A stretch of DNA of 64,000 bases from Sedimentibacter sp. (GTDB taxonomy: Bacteria > Bacillota > Clostridia > Tissierellales > Sedimentibacteraceae), in the NCBI GenBank assembly GCA_018436705.1, contig JAHDLA010000019.1, forward strand, positions 86,628-150,627, in the 5' to 3' direction. Shown here in pieces: positions 17,315 through 26,100 of this stretch (position 1 is the stretch's first letter; every line of letters begins with the position of its first letter). Position numbers and translations under genes: made by a program. Under the pieces are notes generated by a model. The model was not told the DNA's origin and searched no databases. It was given only the letters and a program-made list of their open reading frames with translations.

Positions 17315-18685
17315 CTAATATCTGTTTTTCCCCAAACCTTTTTTATTAACCTGCCTAGCCCTTGCTATAGCCAGATCTCCTTCTTCAACGTCATCAGTTA
17401 TTGTAGAGCCGCAAGCTACATACCCTCCCTGCTGCACTGTTACCGGAGCAACAAGATTTGAATTGCTACCTACAAAAGCTCCATCCCCAACAATTGTTTG
17501 ATGCTTGCTTTTTCCGTCATAATTCACAAATACCACACCACATCCTATATTTACATTCTTTCCTACTGTAGCGTCTCCTATGTATGATAAATGTGAAGAT
17601 TTAGAGTTATCTCCTATTGTTGACTTCTTAACTTCTACAAAATCACCAATTTTGACATTTTTACCCAAGACTGTGCCCGGTCTTAAATATGCAAAAGGCC
17701 CTACAGTTGACCCCTCATCTATAGTTGATTCAATTACTTTTGAACTTTCAACTGTCACATTATTTTTCAAAGCAGAATCTATTATTCTGGCATTAGGCCC
17801 TATAGTGCAGTTTGATCCGATTACTGTGCTTCCTTCCAACATACTTCCAGGGTATACTACCGTATCTGCTCCTATTTTAACCGTATCTGCTATATATGTG
17901 TGCTCAGAATCTATAAAGGTAACTCCTGAGAGCATTAGCTTTTTATTTATTCTTTCCTGCATTATCTTATTTACCTCAGCAAGTTGTACTCTATCGTTCA
18001 CTGCTTTTATATCAGTTGAATCTTCTAGTAACCATCCGCCTATTTTATGACCTTCTGTATTCAAAACCTTAATTGTATCGGTAAGATAATACTCTCCCTG
18101 TGAATTATTTGTGTCAATTTTTTGCAATGCGCTTTTAAGCATATTCCCACTGAAGCAGTAAATTCCTGTGTTAATTTCGTTTATTTTCTTTATTTCATCT
18201 GAAGCATCCTTTTCCTCAACAATATCCATTATTGACAAATCGTTATTTCTTACTATCCTGCCGTACCCTTTAGGATTCTCCAGATGCGAAGTCATAACTG
18301 ATGCTGCATAATCATTATTTTCATGATATTTCATAAATGATACAAGAGTTTCACTTCTAATAAGCGGTCCGTCTCCAACTAAAATCACAACCGTATCATT
18401 ATTATTAATGTATTCCACAGCAGACATAACAGCAAAGCCCGTTCCGTAAGGTGCCCCTTCTCCAATAGGCTGTTCCACTGTAACAACATTCATATCCTTT
18501 ATATTATGTCCAACTTTTTCTTTCCCATGACCTAGTACAACAACATTTTTTTCTATTCCTGAACTTTTAGCAGCATCCACAACGTACCTGATCATCTCTT
18601 TACCGCAAACTTTGTGCAAGGTTTTCGGTATGTCAGATCTCATCCTCGTTCCCTCACCAGCCGCTAAAATAATTGACATGCCCAT
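17315..18685 (-). CDS. glmU: Bifunctional GlmU (N-acetylglucosamine-1-P uridyltransferase / GlcN-1-P acetyltransferase)
   Basis: Makes UDP-GlcNAc for peptidoglycan. The N-terminal half has ILAAGEGTRMRSDIPKTLHK and VLVGDGPLI; the C-terminal half is a left-handed beta-helix of hexapeptide repeats (TVVYPGSMLEGSTVIG, GPNARIIDS), with the acetyltransferase segment SHLSYIGDATVGKNVNIGCG. Start ATG at 18685 (456 residues, the usual length) is set by AAGGAG 7 bases upstream; the longer frame reaches into the promoter. Confidence 0.96.
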   Translation of the reverse strand: MGMSIILAAGEGTRMRSDIPKTLHKVCGKEMIRYVVDAAKSSGIEKNVVVLGHGKEKVGHNIKDMNVVTVEQPIGEGAPYGTGFAVMSAVEYINNNDTVVILVGDGPLIRSETLVSFMKYHENNDYAASVMTSHLENPKGYGRIVRNNDLSIMDIVEEKDASDEIKKINEINTGIYCFSGNMLKSALQKIDTNNSQGEYYLTDTIKVLNTEGHKIGGWLLEDSTDIKAVNDRVQLAEVNKIMQERINKKLMLSGVTFIDSEHTYIADTVKIGADTVVYPGSMLEGSTVIGSNCTIGPNARIIDSALKNNVTVESSKVIESTIDEGSTVGPFAYLRPGTVLGKNVKIGDFVEVKKSTIGDNSKSSHLSYIGDATVGKNVNIGCGVVFVNYDGKSKHQTIVGDGAFVGSNSNLVAPVTVQQGGYVACGSTITDDVEEGDLAIARARQVNKKGLGKNRY

Positions 18686-18715
18686 ACATTTTCTCCTTGT
18701 TCGTAATACTTTGCT

Positions 18716-18744
18716 ATTATAGTACATATTATTCTAAAAGTAAA
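18716..18744 (-). promoter_or_regulatory. Sigma-A promoter of glmU-pth-mfd-prsA
   Basis: On the minus strand TTTACT, 17-base spacer, TATAAT (18716-18721), about 30 bases before the glmU start. Confidence 0.6.
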
Positions 18745-18923
18745 TTAAAAATGAAAAAATTGATAAAAAATTTGAAATATCAACAAATTTTTATTTATAA
18801 AATAAGCTTTGTTTAAATAATTTTTAAAGTTTTTAAACCCAAGATATCGTATTCATGTAATAATAGGTATAATTAAAAATATATTACATATTAATAATTA
18901 AGTCAAAAAATCTCATAATAAAA

Positions 18924-18941
18924 GGGTCTTATAAAAGACCC
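18924..18941 (-). terminator. Terminator of spoVG
   Basis: GGGTCTT/AAGACCC stem with 4-base loop, followed on the minus strand by a T-rich tail, 36 bases past the spoVG stop. Confidence 0.75.
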
Positions 18942-18976
18942 GTAAACTGTTGATTATACAATCATCAGTCATGGCG

Positions 18977-19267
18977 CTATAGAAGAGCAGCTTCTGCACT
19001 TTCACTTTCTTCTAAGCGCTTTTCTTCATAAGCCTTAAAAACAGCATCTGCAACAAGATTTCTTGTTTCAGAATTAATTGGATGAGCTATATCTTTGAAC
19101 TCTCCATCCGGCATTTTTCTACTTGGCATAGCTATGAACAAGCCTTCTTGTCCTTCAATAATTTTAATGTCATGTACCACAAAGCAATCATCAAAAGTAA
19201 CGGAAACGATTGCCTTCATCTTACCTTCTGAATTAATTTTTCTGACTCTAACGTCCGAAATTTTCAT
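18977..19267 (-). CDS. spoVG: Septation/sporulation regulator SpoVG
   Basis: Small RNA/DNA-binding regulator. [20 protein letters not shown] is the family signature, followed by [20 protein letters not shown] and [20 protein letters not shown]. 96 residues. The start at 19267 follows AAGGTGGTGA; the longer frame adds seven residues before the ribosome site and is rejected. In many Firmicutes spoVG lies by glmU and purR exactly as here. Confidence 0.96.
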   Translation of the reverse strand: MKISDVRVRKINSEGKMKAIVSVTFDDCFVVHDIKIIEGQEGLFIAMPSRKMPDGEFKDIAHPINSETRNLVADAVFKAYEEKRLEESESAEAALL

Positions 19268-19310
19268 GTTGTCACCACCTTCCCCCAAAAGATTATGTCC
19301 ACTTTTTTCT

Positions 19311-19339
19311 ATTATACTATATTAAATAGAAAAAAGCAA
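19311..19339 (-). promoter_or_regulatory. Promoter of spoVG
   Basis: Minus strand TTGCTT, 17-base spacer, TATAAT (19311-19316), about 45 bases before the start codon. Sigma-A-like; the sigma-H control known in Bacillus is not evident. Confidence 0.6.
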
Positions 19340-19375
19340 AAAAACATTTTCTTTTTTGTGGGAAAAAATGTGAAA

Positions 19376-20197
19376 TTATTTTAACAATTTACTGTTAGGG
19401 GTTATGTCGATAATTCCTTCCTTTTCATTTATTCCATTTAACACGAGTAGAGATAAATAATTATCAACCAGTTTTTTTTCAGGTTGCTTTGTTTCAATAA
19501 CAACAGCAGTACCTACAACTTCCGCATTAAATTCCCTCATCATGTCGGCCATGCCCTTGCATGTACCGCCTCCTTTCATGAAGTCATCCACTATCAGAAC
19601 CCTTGAATTCTCCCTCAATGATCGTTTTGACAAAGACATTGTCTGTATATTATTTGAAGAACCGGATACGTAGTTAATACTTACAGTCGCTCCTTCGGTT
19701 ACTTTATTATTTCTTCTTATAACTGCAACAGGCACATTAAGCTTTTGTCCCGTTAATATGGCAGCCGGTATCCCCTTTGTTTCAACAGTTATTATACAGT
19801 CTATCTTTTTGTTGGAAAATTCCGAGGATATTACCTTTGCAATGTTTGTAACAACTCCGGGGTTATTGAAAATATCCGTCATATATATGAATCCCCCAGA
19901 AAGTATTCTGTTTTTATGCGAAAACATCTCACACAAGCTATCAAGTATGTCTGTTCTTTCTTTCATTCCCATTACAGGTATAAAGACAGCACCGCCCGCT
20001 GCCCCCGAGATAGTCTCAATTTTACCGTAATCAAGCTCTGAGACTAATTCTTTTACTATTGCAACATCTTCACTTATTGTTGATTTAGCAGCATTGAAAA
20101 TTTCTGAAAAATAGTTGTAAGAAAAAATGAAATTTGGCTTTTCGGCGAATATTTTCATCAATGCACCGATTCTTTGGTTTCTTTTATATTTTTTCAT
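19376..20197 (-). CDS. purR: Purine operon repressor
   Basis: Winged-HTH domain (residues 1-75, RNQRIGALMKIFAEKPNFIF) joined to a type I phosphoribosyltransferase-like PRPP-binding domain with SRVLIVDDFMKGGGTCKGM, the PRPP loop. 273 residues as in Bacillus PurR. PRPP relieves repression of purine genes. It lies upstream of spoVG in the conserved purR-spoVG-glmU order. GGAG ribosome site. Confidence 0.93.
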   Translation of the reverse strand: MKKYKRNQRIGALMKIFAEKPNFIFSYNYFSEIFNAAKSTISEDVAIVKELVSELDYGKIETISGAAGGAVFIPVMGMKERTDILDSLCEMFSHKNRILSGGFIYMTDIFNNPGVVTNIAKVISSEFSNKKIDCIITVETKGIPAAILTGQKLNVPVAVIRRNNKVTEGATVSINYVSGSSNNIQTMSLSKRSLRENSRVLIVDDFMKGGGTCKGMADMMREFNAEVVGTAVVIETKQPEKKLVDNYLSLLVLNGINEKEGIIDITPNSKLLK

Positions 20198-20285
20198 ATT
20201 AACTCCGTCCGAATGTTTTAATTGATTATATAATAATCGTTCGCAATTTTCAAGATGCTAAATAAAATATTTTATCATTCCAAAA

Positions 20286-20981
20286 CTAATTCAACTCTCC
20301 GCCTGCGTATAGTATCGATGCTTCTGTAAGCACCTCCATAGGATTTATAAAATTCCCATTAAACTTGTACATATATTGTGCTGATGATAATTCTGTACAT
20401 CCTAAAAGAAATGCATCTGCTTTTTTTTCCTTTAATTCCTCAACACATTCAAATAGAAGCGCAGTCCCTTCTTCATAATTCCCTTTTTTTATAACATCAT
20501 ATATAAATTTCATTATTTTTTCCTGAGTTCTTTCAGGAATTACTGTTTTAATTCCTACCTTTGCATAATAATCTTCATAAATTTTTGATTTTATTGTCCC
20601 GTCTGTGGCAAGTATGCCAATAACAGCTTCTTTTCCATACTTATTCAAAGTATACTTAGTAGTTTCTTCAAGCATGTTTACAAAGGGTATATTTACGCTT
20701 TGTTTGATTACATCCACATAATAATGTGCTGTATTACAAGGCATTATCAAAAAATCTGCACCGGCCTGCTCCAGCTTCCTGGCAGATTTTACAAGCTCTT
20801 CTGTAGGGTTTTTGCCATCTGAAATTATTGCTTTTGTTCTGTCAGGTATGTCAGTATTTCCGTCAATAATTACATGTATGTGCTCCTGATCAGTAGCAGC
20901 TTTTGTTCTCAACACTATGCGATGATACAAGTCTACTGTAGCAAGAGGTCCCATTCCACCTATTATTCCTATAGTTTTCAT
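20286..20981 (-). CDS. Aspartate/glutamate racemase family protein
   Basis: Cofactor-independent racemase fold. TIGIIGGMGPLATVDLYHRI at the N-terminus, the first catalytic cysteine in IMPCNTAH and the second in LLGCTELS. The order and spacing of these motifs fit aspartate racemases better than MurI. 231 residues from the ATG at 20981, which has GAGGTG upstream. Substrate not determinable from sequence; D-Asp for cell wall or D-amino-acid catabolism are options. Confidence 0.85.
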   Translation of the reverse strand: MKTIGIIGGMGPLATVDLYHRIVLRTKAATDQEHIHVIIDGNTDIPDRTKAIISDGKNPTEELVKSARKLEQAGADFLIMPCNTAHYYVDVIKQSVNIPFVNMLEETTKYTLNKYGKEAVIGILATDGTIKSKIYEDYYAKVGIKTVIPERTQEKIMKFIYDVIKKGNYEEGTALLFECVEELKEKKADAFLLGCTELSSAQYMYKFNGNFINPMEVLTEASILYAGGELN

Positions 20982-21047
20982 TTTACACCTCAAATTTAAT
21001 AATCTAATAAATTATATCACACAAGAAATACAGTAACAACAAAAAAA

Positions 21048-21075
21048 ACGAGCATATGAACATGCATATACTCGT
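21048..21075 (-). terminator. Terminator of DUF4397 gene
   Basis: Stem ACGAG-ATATG / CATAT-CTCGT with one mismatch, followed on the minus strand by eight T; 9 bases past the stop. Confidence 0.85.
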
Positions 21076-21083
21076 AAACTATC

Positions 21084-21803
21084 TTAGCATAATTCTAAAT
21101 AATTAACTCCGTCCTCAGGTATTATTATATCAATGCCTGAATCATCGCAATACTTGCCTGACACGAACAATGTGTAGTGCATTCTTGGAGCAAAGTCTAC
21201 ATTAAGTGTTGTTACATCCTTTTTATTTGACTTTTCCCTCAATGTAATTGTATATCTCCCTGAAGGTATTCCTACATTATTTGAAGCACCACCGAAATTC
21301 ACTCCGGAAAACAGTATTGTTTTATCAGATGCTGCCAGCTCAAAGTCCGGTGCATGGGATGCAAGGTTTATTAACCTCACTGCTGACATTTTCCCGGGAA
21401 TTGATTTTTGCTTTGCTTCTGGAATCATTAATACACTAATATCAGTAGGATCTCTGTCGTCTTCAGCGATTGCTCCTGTGTAAACAAGGTTACGTTCTAT
21501 GTCTATAGCTGATTCAAAGATTAATTTCTTCGGTTCACCGGATTCAAAAATTTTCACATTATAAACCCCAGGTGTAAACTGCGCATATCTTGTAAAACCA
21601 CCTCTTTTTAGCCCTTCTGCCATAATTATTTCATTAACTTGGACATCAAGAGCCTTATCATATGTGTTAAGTATTCTTAAATAAGATTTTTTGCAGTAAC
21701 AGCTGCTCACTTGATTATATATTTGATTCTTATAATCCAGGTTGTTTTTCCATTGAGGATATGTAGAGTACGGATTATTATATACATTGTTTAAATTATT
21801 CAT
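21084..21803 (-). CDS. DUF4397 domain protein, likely spore- or cell-surface
   Basis: 239 residues. Asn/Tyr-rich N-terminus (MNNLNNVYNNPYSTYPQWK), then two DUF4397 Ig-like repeats: YLRILNTYDKALDVQVNEII with FTRYAQFTPGVYNVKIF, and VRLINLASHAPDFELAASDK with GIPSGRYTITLRE. No signal peptide or membrane segment. A sigma-K-like promoter and its own strong terminator make it a single-gene unit, which with the sequence suggests a mother-cell-made spore protein (inference). Confidence 0.75.
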   Translation of the reverse strand: MNNLNNVYNNPYSTYPQWKNNLDYKNQIYNQVSSCYCKKSYLRILNTYDKALDVQVNEIIMAEGLKRGGFTRYAQFTPGVYNVKIFESGEPKKLIFESAIDIERNLVYTGAIAEDDRDPTDISVLMIPEAKQKSIPGKMSAVRLINLASHAPDFELAASDKTILFSGVNFGGASNNVGIPSGRYTITLREKSNKKDVTTLNVDFAPRMHYTLFVSGKYCDDSGIDIIIPEDGVNYLELC

Positions 21804-21827
21804 TAATTCACCCCTTTTCTTATGTAA

Positions 21828-21854
21828 TATTATATGAAAAGGAATGTTAAACGT
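21828..21854 (-). promoter_or_regulatory. Sigma-K-like promoter of DUF4397 gene
   Basis: Minus strand: AC at 21853-21854, exactly 16 bases, then CATATAATA (21828-21836), matching AC-N16-CATANNNTA. GGGG ribosome site and ATG follow about 25 bases later. Confidence 0.6.
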
Positions 21855-21866
21855 TCAATAAAATGG

Positions 21867-22391
21867 TTAAACGAAGCTTTCGGGAAAATCAACATATTTT
21901 ACAATTAATGACACAAATTTCTCCAAGTAGTGCCTATCGTTTTCATTAAACCTGTCTACAACTGGGCTGTCAATGTCCAGTACTCCCACAAGCCTGCTTT
22001 CTTTAATAATAGGAATAACTATCTCAGAATTTGAATTCGAATCGCAAGCTATGTGTCCTGGAAATTCATGCACATTTTTAACAAGCTGAGTTTCTTCCTT
22101 TTTTGCAGCTGCACCGCATACTCCTTTTCCAAGTTTTATATGTGTGCATGCCGGCTTCCCCTGAAAGGGTCCAAGAACAAGCTCATTGTTTTTGTACAAG
22201 TAAAATCCAGCCCAGTTAATATTATCAAGTAAAAGCCATAGAACTGCGCTGGCATTAGACAAGTTTGCAAGCCAGTCATGTTCATCACATATTAAAGCTG
22301 TAAGCTTCATATTAATGTAGCTGTACAGCTTGTCTTCTGATTCAAAATTAATTTTTTCTATATTATTCATTATACGGGTTTCAATAGCCAT
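21867..22391 (-). CDS. Free methionine-(R)-sulfoxide reductase (GAF domain)
   Basis: Reduces free Met-R-sulfoxide using a GAF fold. The family signature is seen: FYLYKNNELVLGPFQGKPAC, then THIKLGKGVCGAAAKKEE and FPGHIACDSNSNSEIVIPII. The three conserved cysteines (in KPAC, GVC and IAC) are all present. 174 residues, normal size. Ribosome site AAGGAG. Confidence 0.88.
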   Translation of the reverse strand: MAIETRIMNNIEKINFESEDKLYSYINMKLTALICDEHDWLANLSNASAVLWLLLDNINWAGFYLYKNNELVLGPFQGKPACTHIKLGKGVCGAAAKKEETQLVKNVHEFPGHIACDSNSNSEIVIPIIKESRLVGVLDIDSPVVDRFNENDRHYLEKFVSLIVKYVDFPESFV

Positions 22392-22462
22392 GCTATTGAT
22401 TTCTCCTTCATAAATTTTAGAATATTATATCGTATATATGCAAAAAAGTGAAAGCTTCCATT

Positions 22463-23137
22463 TTACTCCTCTGAAAGAACTCCCCTGACAATCAGTCTGT
22501 CCGTATATGTTATCATAGGTGTGCAAGTAATCATAGTTACTGTGGCATCCTCCGTACTGTCCAGAACCCATACATCTTCCGGGTTGACTACAAAAGATTC
22601 TGTTACAATATATGTGTACGTCTCTGCATCTTTCTTCAGTATAACTTGATCACCAGGCTCCAGCTCATCAATTCTTCTGAAAAAATGCCCATATACATAA
22701 TTTCTGTGACCCAAAAGAACACAGTTCCCTTTTTCACCTGGATTTGCTGTTTTCGGATAATGTCCAACAGTATATTTAAGAGCTCTATCATCTGTACCTT
22801 CAAGTATTGCCGATTTTACATTTAATTTCGGTATTTCTATTATTCCACTTATTTCTTTTCCCTCAAGATATTTTTCAACGGGGCTTTTTTCTTCCTTAAC
22901 ATCCTCAACCTTCTCTTCCTCTGTCTCCTGTTTTATTTCCTCATCAGGTATCTCCACCTCAGGTTGAACAGCCTCCGGCTCTTTATTCACATCAGAATTT
23001 AGCATGCTAATGTGCTTGTCATACTCCTCGACAAGTTTCTTTTGATAATAAGATGTACTTATTTTTTGATATAATGCTATTGATATAATTGCTATTCCTG
23101 TAATAATTAATATATAAGGCAAATATTTTTTTAGCAT
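22463..23137 (-). CDS. Sortase, probably class D
   Basis: Membrane transpeptidase. N-terminal signal-anchor KKYLPYILIITGIAIISIAL, an acidic Glu-rich linker (about 60-100), and a catalytic domain with catalytic His in CVLLGHRNYVYG, catalytic Cys in VTMITCTPM (TLXTC variant) and Arg in DRLIVRG. Encoded directly downstream of the LPNTG adhesin, its likely substrate. 224 residues. AGAGGA ribosome site. Confidence 0.88.
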   Translation of the reverse strand: MLKKYLPYILIITGIAIISIALYQKISTSYYQKKLVEEYDKHISMLNSDVNKEPEAVQPEVEIPDEEIKQETEEEKVEDVKEEKSPVEKYLEGKEISGIIEIPKLNVKSAILEGTDDRALKYTVGHYPKTANPGEKGNCVLLGHRNYVYGHFFRRIDELEPGDQVILKKDAETYTYIVTESFVVNPEDVWVLDSTEDATVTMITCTPMITYTDRLIVRGVLSEE

Positions 23138-23157
23138 ACCATTATCCTCTAAAAATA

Positions 23158-23181
23158 GAGAGGGGCACGACAGCCCCTCTC
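23158..23181 (-). terminator. Terminator between adhesin and sortase
   Basis: Perfect 9-bp GC-rich stem GAGAGGGGC/GCCCCTCTC, 6-base loop, T-rich tail on the minus strand. It lies between the adhesin stop and the sortase start, so read-through would set the sortase level. Confidence 0.75.
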
Positions 23182-23191
23182 CTAAATTAAT

Positions 23192-26100
23192 CTAAACAAT
23201 TCTTCTTCTGAAGTATAGTGCCGCTCCGGCCAGTATCATCATTAATCCTATGGCCATTAAAAGCCAAGTGTTTAAAAACGAGCCTGTATTAGGCAGTGTA
23301 TCAACAGTATCCTGAGGCACGTCTGGGTCATCTATTGTTTCCCATCCCATCGGTACATTAGGATCCTCTATGAGAACAGAAGAAGGTACATTCCTAAATT
23401 TGTAGCTGTATGTCTTATCTCCAGCAACATCAATATTCATAGTTTCATCTACAATTTCATATCCTTCAGGAGCCTTTGTTTCTTTTACGGTATATTTCCC
23501 ATTCTTAAGGTTCTCAAACATAACTTTTCCGCTTTCGTCTGATACGGCAGTTTCTATAATTCGATTATTCTCATCATATAGTGTAAACTCCGCTCCCGGA
23601 AGGGCCATGGAATTTTCGTCTACCTTAAGAATTGAAATATTTCCAGTAGCTACAACTGTAGTTGGTACATCAGGTGTTCCTGGAGTTCCAGGTGTTCCTT
23701 CAAGTTTATTCACAAAGCTCAACTCAACAGTCTTATCGCTTTTAACAGTAACTGAAATTGTCTTATCGCTCAGTTCATATCCTTCTGGAGCCTGAACTTC
23801 TTTTATCGTATATCTTCCAACTGGCACATCTTCAAACACTGCGCGCCCATCAGAAGTTTCAATATTCTGCAATGTAGAGCCGTTTTCGTCAATCAAACTG
23901 AACCATGCATTTGAAAGAAATTTTCCTTCTTCATCAGTCTTGATTATTACAATACTGCCTGGCTTTTCAGGTTCTTCTTTCTTGTTTGTGAATGTATATG
24001 TCTTGGTAGCTGAATCACTGATTGAAACTTCGGTCTCATTCTCTTCCAAAACATATCCCTCAGGAGCTTTTGTTTCCTTCAGAACATATTCTCCCGGTTC
24101 CAAATCCTCAAAAGATATTGTTCCCTTAGAACCTGTAACTCCTTTGTCAACAACTTTTCCGTCTTCATCATACAATGTAAATTCTGCTCCGGAAAGAACC
24201 TTTTTATCCTCGTTGGTTTTCTTAACTACAACCTTTCCATAAAGCGGAGTTACTTCGCCACCGCCTGATGATTTTTTGGTGTTTGTTACTGTTAGGCCGT
24301 CTTCGGATTTCCTGTATCCGCTTGGAACAAAATCATTGCCATCTTCATCTACTTCTTTTACTGAATAGATATATGCGTTTCCATTTTCATCTGTTTTATC
24401 TACATCTTCCCAAGTTGCTTCTTCTGTTCCGCTTGGCAATTCTTTAATTTCAACGTCTGCTTTTTCTAATTCTCCACCTTCAATCTGTCTATGTAATTCA
24501 AACCAAATTGTAGGTCTTGAAGAAGGTCCGCCGCTCCATACTTTTGTAGCAGTTACATCTTTCTTTGTATAAGTGTTTGTAACTGTTAGGCCATCTTCGA
24601 ATTCTACGTATTTTTCCAATGCAAAATCATTACCTTCTGCATCTGATTCATGTACCGAAAAAATATATTCTCTGCCATCAACGTCAGTCTTTGTAAGACC
24701 AGTCCAAACAACTTCTGTTGTTCCGGCTGTCAGTTCTTTAATTTCAGCTTCTGGCACTGCTTCCGGATCCCCGCCTTCTACGTGCCTATAAAGTTTAAAC
24801 CACACTGCTGGTCTTTCTACTGTTCTGCCTTCAGGTTCTCCGGCCCATACTTTCACTGCCCTTGCACTTGCATCTGTTGGGCTGACATAATGGTTTGTTA
24901 CTGTTAATCCATTCTCTGCTTTTACATAGTTTTCAGGAGTAAAATCATTGCCTTCTGAATCTACTTCTTTAACAGAATATATGTAGTCCACACCATCAAT
25001 ATTGGTTTTATCTAAGGCTTCCCAGATTATTTCTGTTGTTCCGTTTTCCAGTTTTTTAATTTCTGTTCCCGGTACTTCTTCTAACTCTCCGCCCGGTAAT
25101 TGTCTGTGCAGTTTAAACCATACTGCTGGTCTAGGGCTTGTACCGCCATCCCATTCTTTAATGCCGGTAACATTGATTTTTTCTTTGGTGTTTTCAAAAT
25201 CAACTTGCTTAATATTTTCTACGTCATTATCATATGCAGTATCCACTACGATTTCCACTTCATCTTCTTCTCCATCGAGCAGAACATATCCATTTGGCGC
25301 TGCCGCTTCTCTTAGATAGTATGTCCTAAGTGGTAAGTTTCCTATCTTCAAAACACCATTTACTGTGACAAAAGGTTCCTCTTGGGTAAATTCTACCCTA
25401 TTGTTATTTAATTCGTACCATAGAGTGAATGTTGCTTCATTATTAGTGATAATTTCATCTGTCTCTGCATCTACTTTGGTTACTCTTAGCGCTCCTCTAT
25501 CAGATGCCCATTCTCCGCCTACGCTGGAGAATTGCCTTGCTGTTAATTTATCCGATTCTTTGGTGACATTCTCTACAGTATTCCCTTCCAATAAGATTGA
25601 ATTGCTTATTTCGCCGCTTGTTGTTGTTACAACGGTTTTATATTTTAGGATTAATGTATCTTTTAAATCATCATTCAATGTAACCGTCAAAACATTTTCT
25701 TCATTATCTGTTGTGCTTACAGCAAGCGTATAGTCTGTTCCCTCTACTAGAGCTTCATTTGGATCTTGTAGTTTAAAGATTTCAAGGCTACCGTCTATAT
25801 AGACATGCCCTGCACTGATTGTATCTGTAATAACAGCGTTTTTAATGATGGATAAACTTTCATTCACTTTAACTTTCCAATCGACCTCATCACCTGTAAA
25901 CACTTTATTATCTGCTACACCTAATGCACTTTTGTCTAAGAAAGTATTGTACTTATCATAATTAACAGTTGCAGAATAAGGATAGTCTACACCGCCGACT
26001 GTAACTTTTGCGTTGTTGGTGTAGAGTCCTGCTGAAATATCAGGCACTGATGTTGTGAATTCAATTGCATATCTTTCCTTTACCTCGAAACCACTAAAAT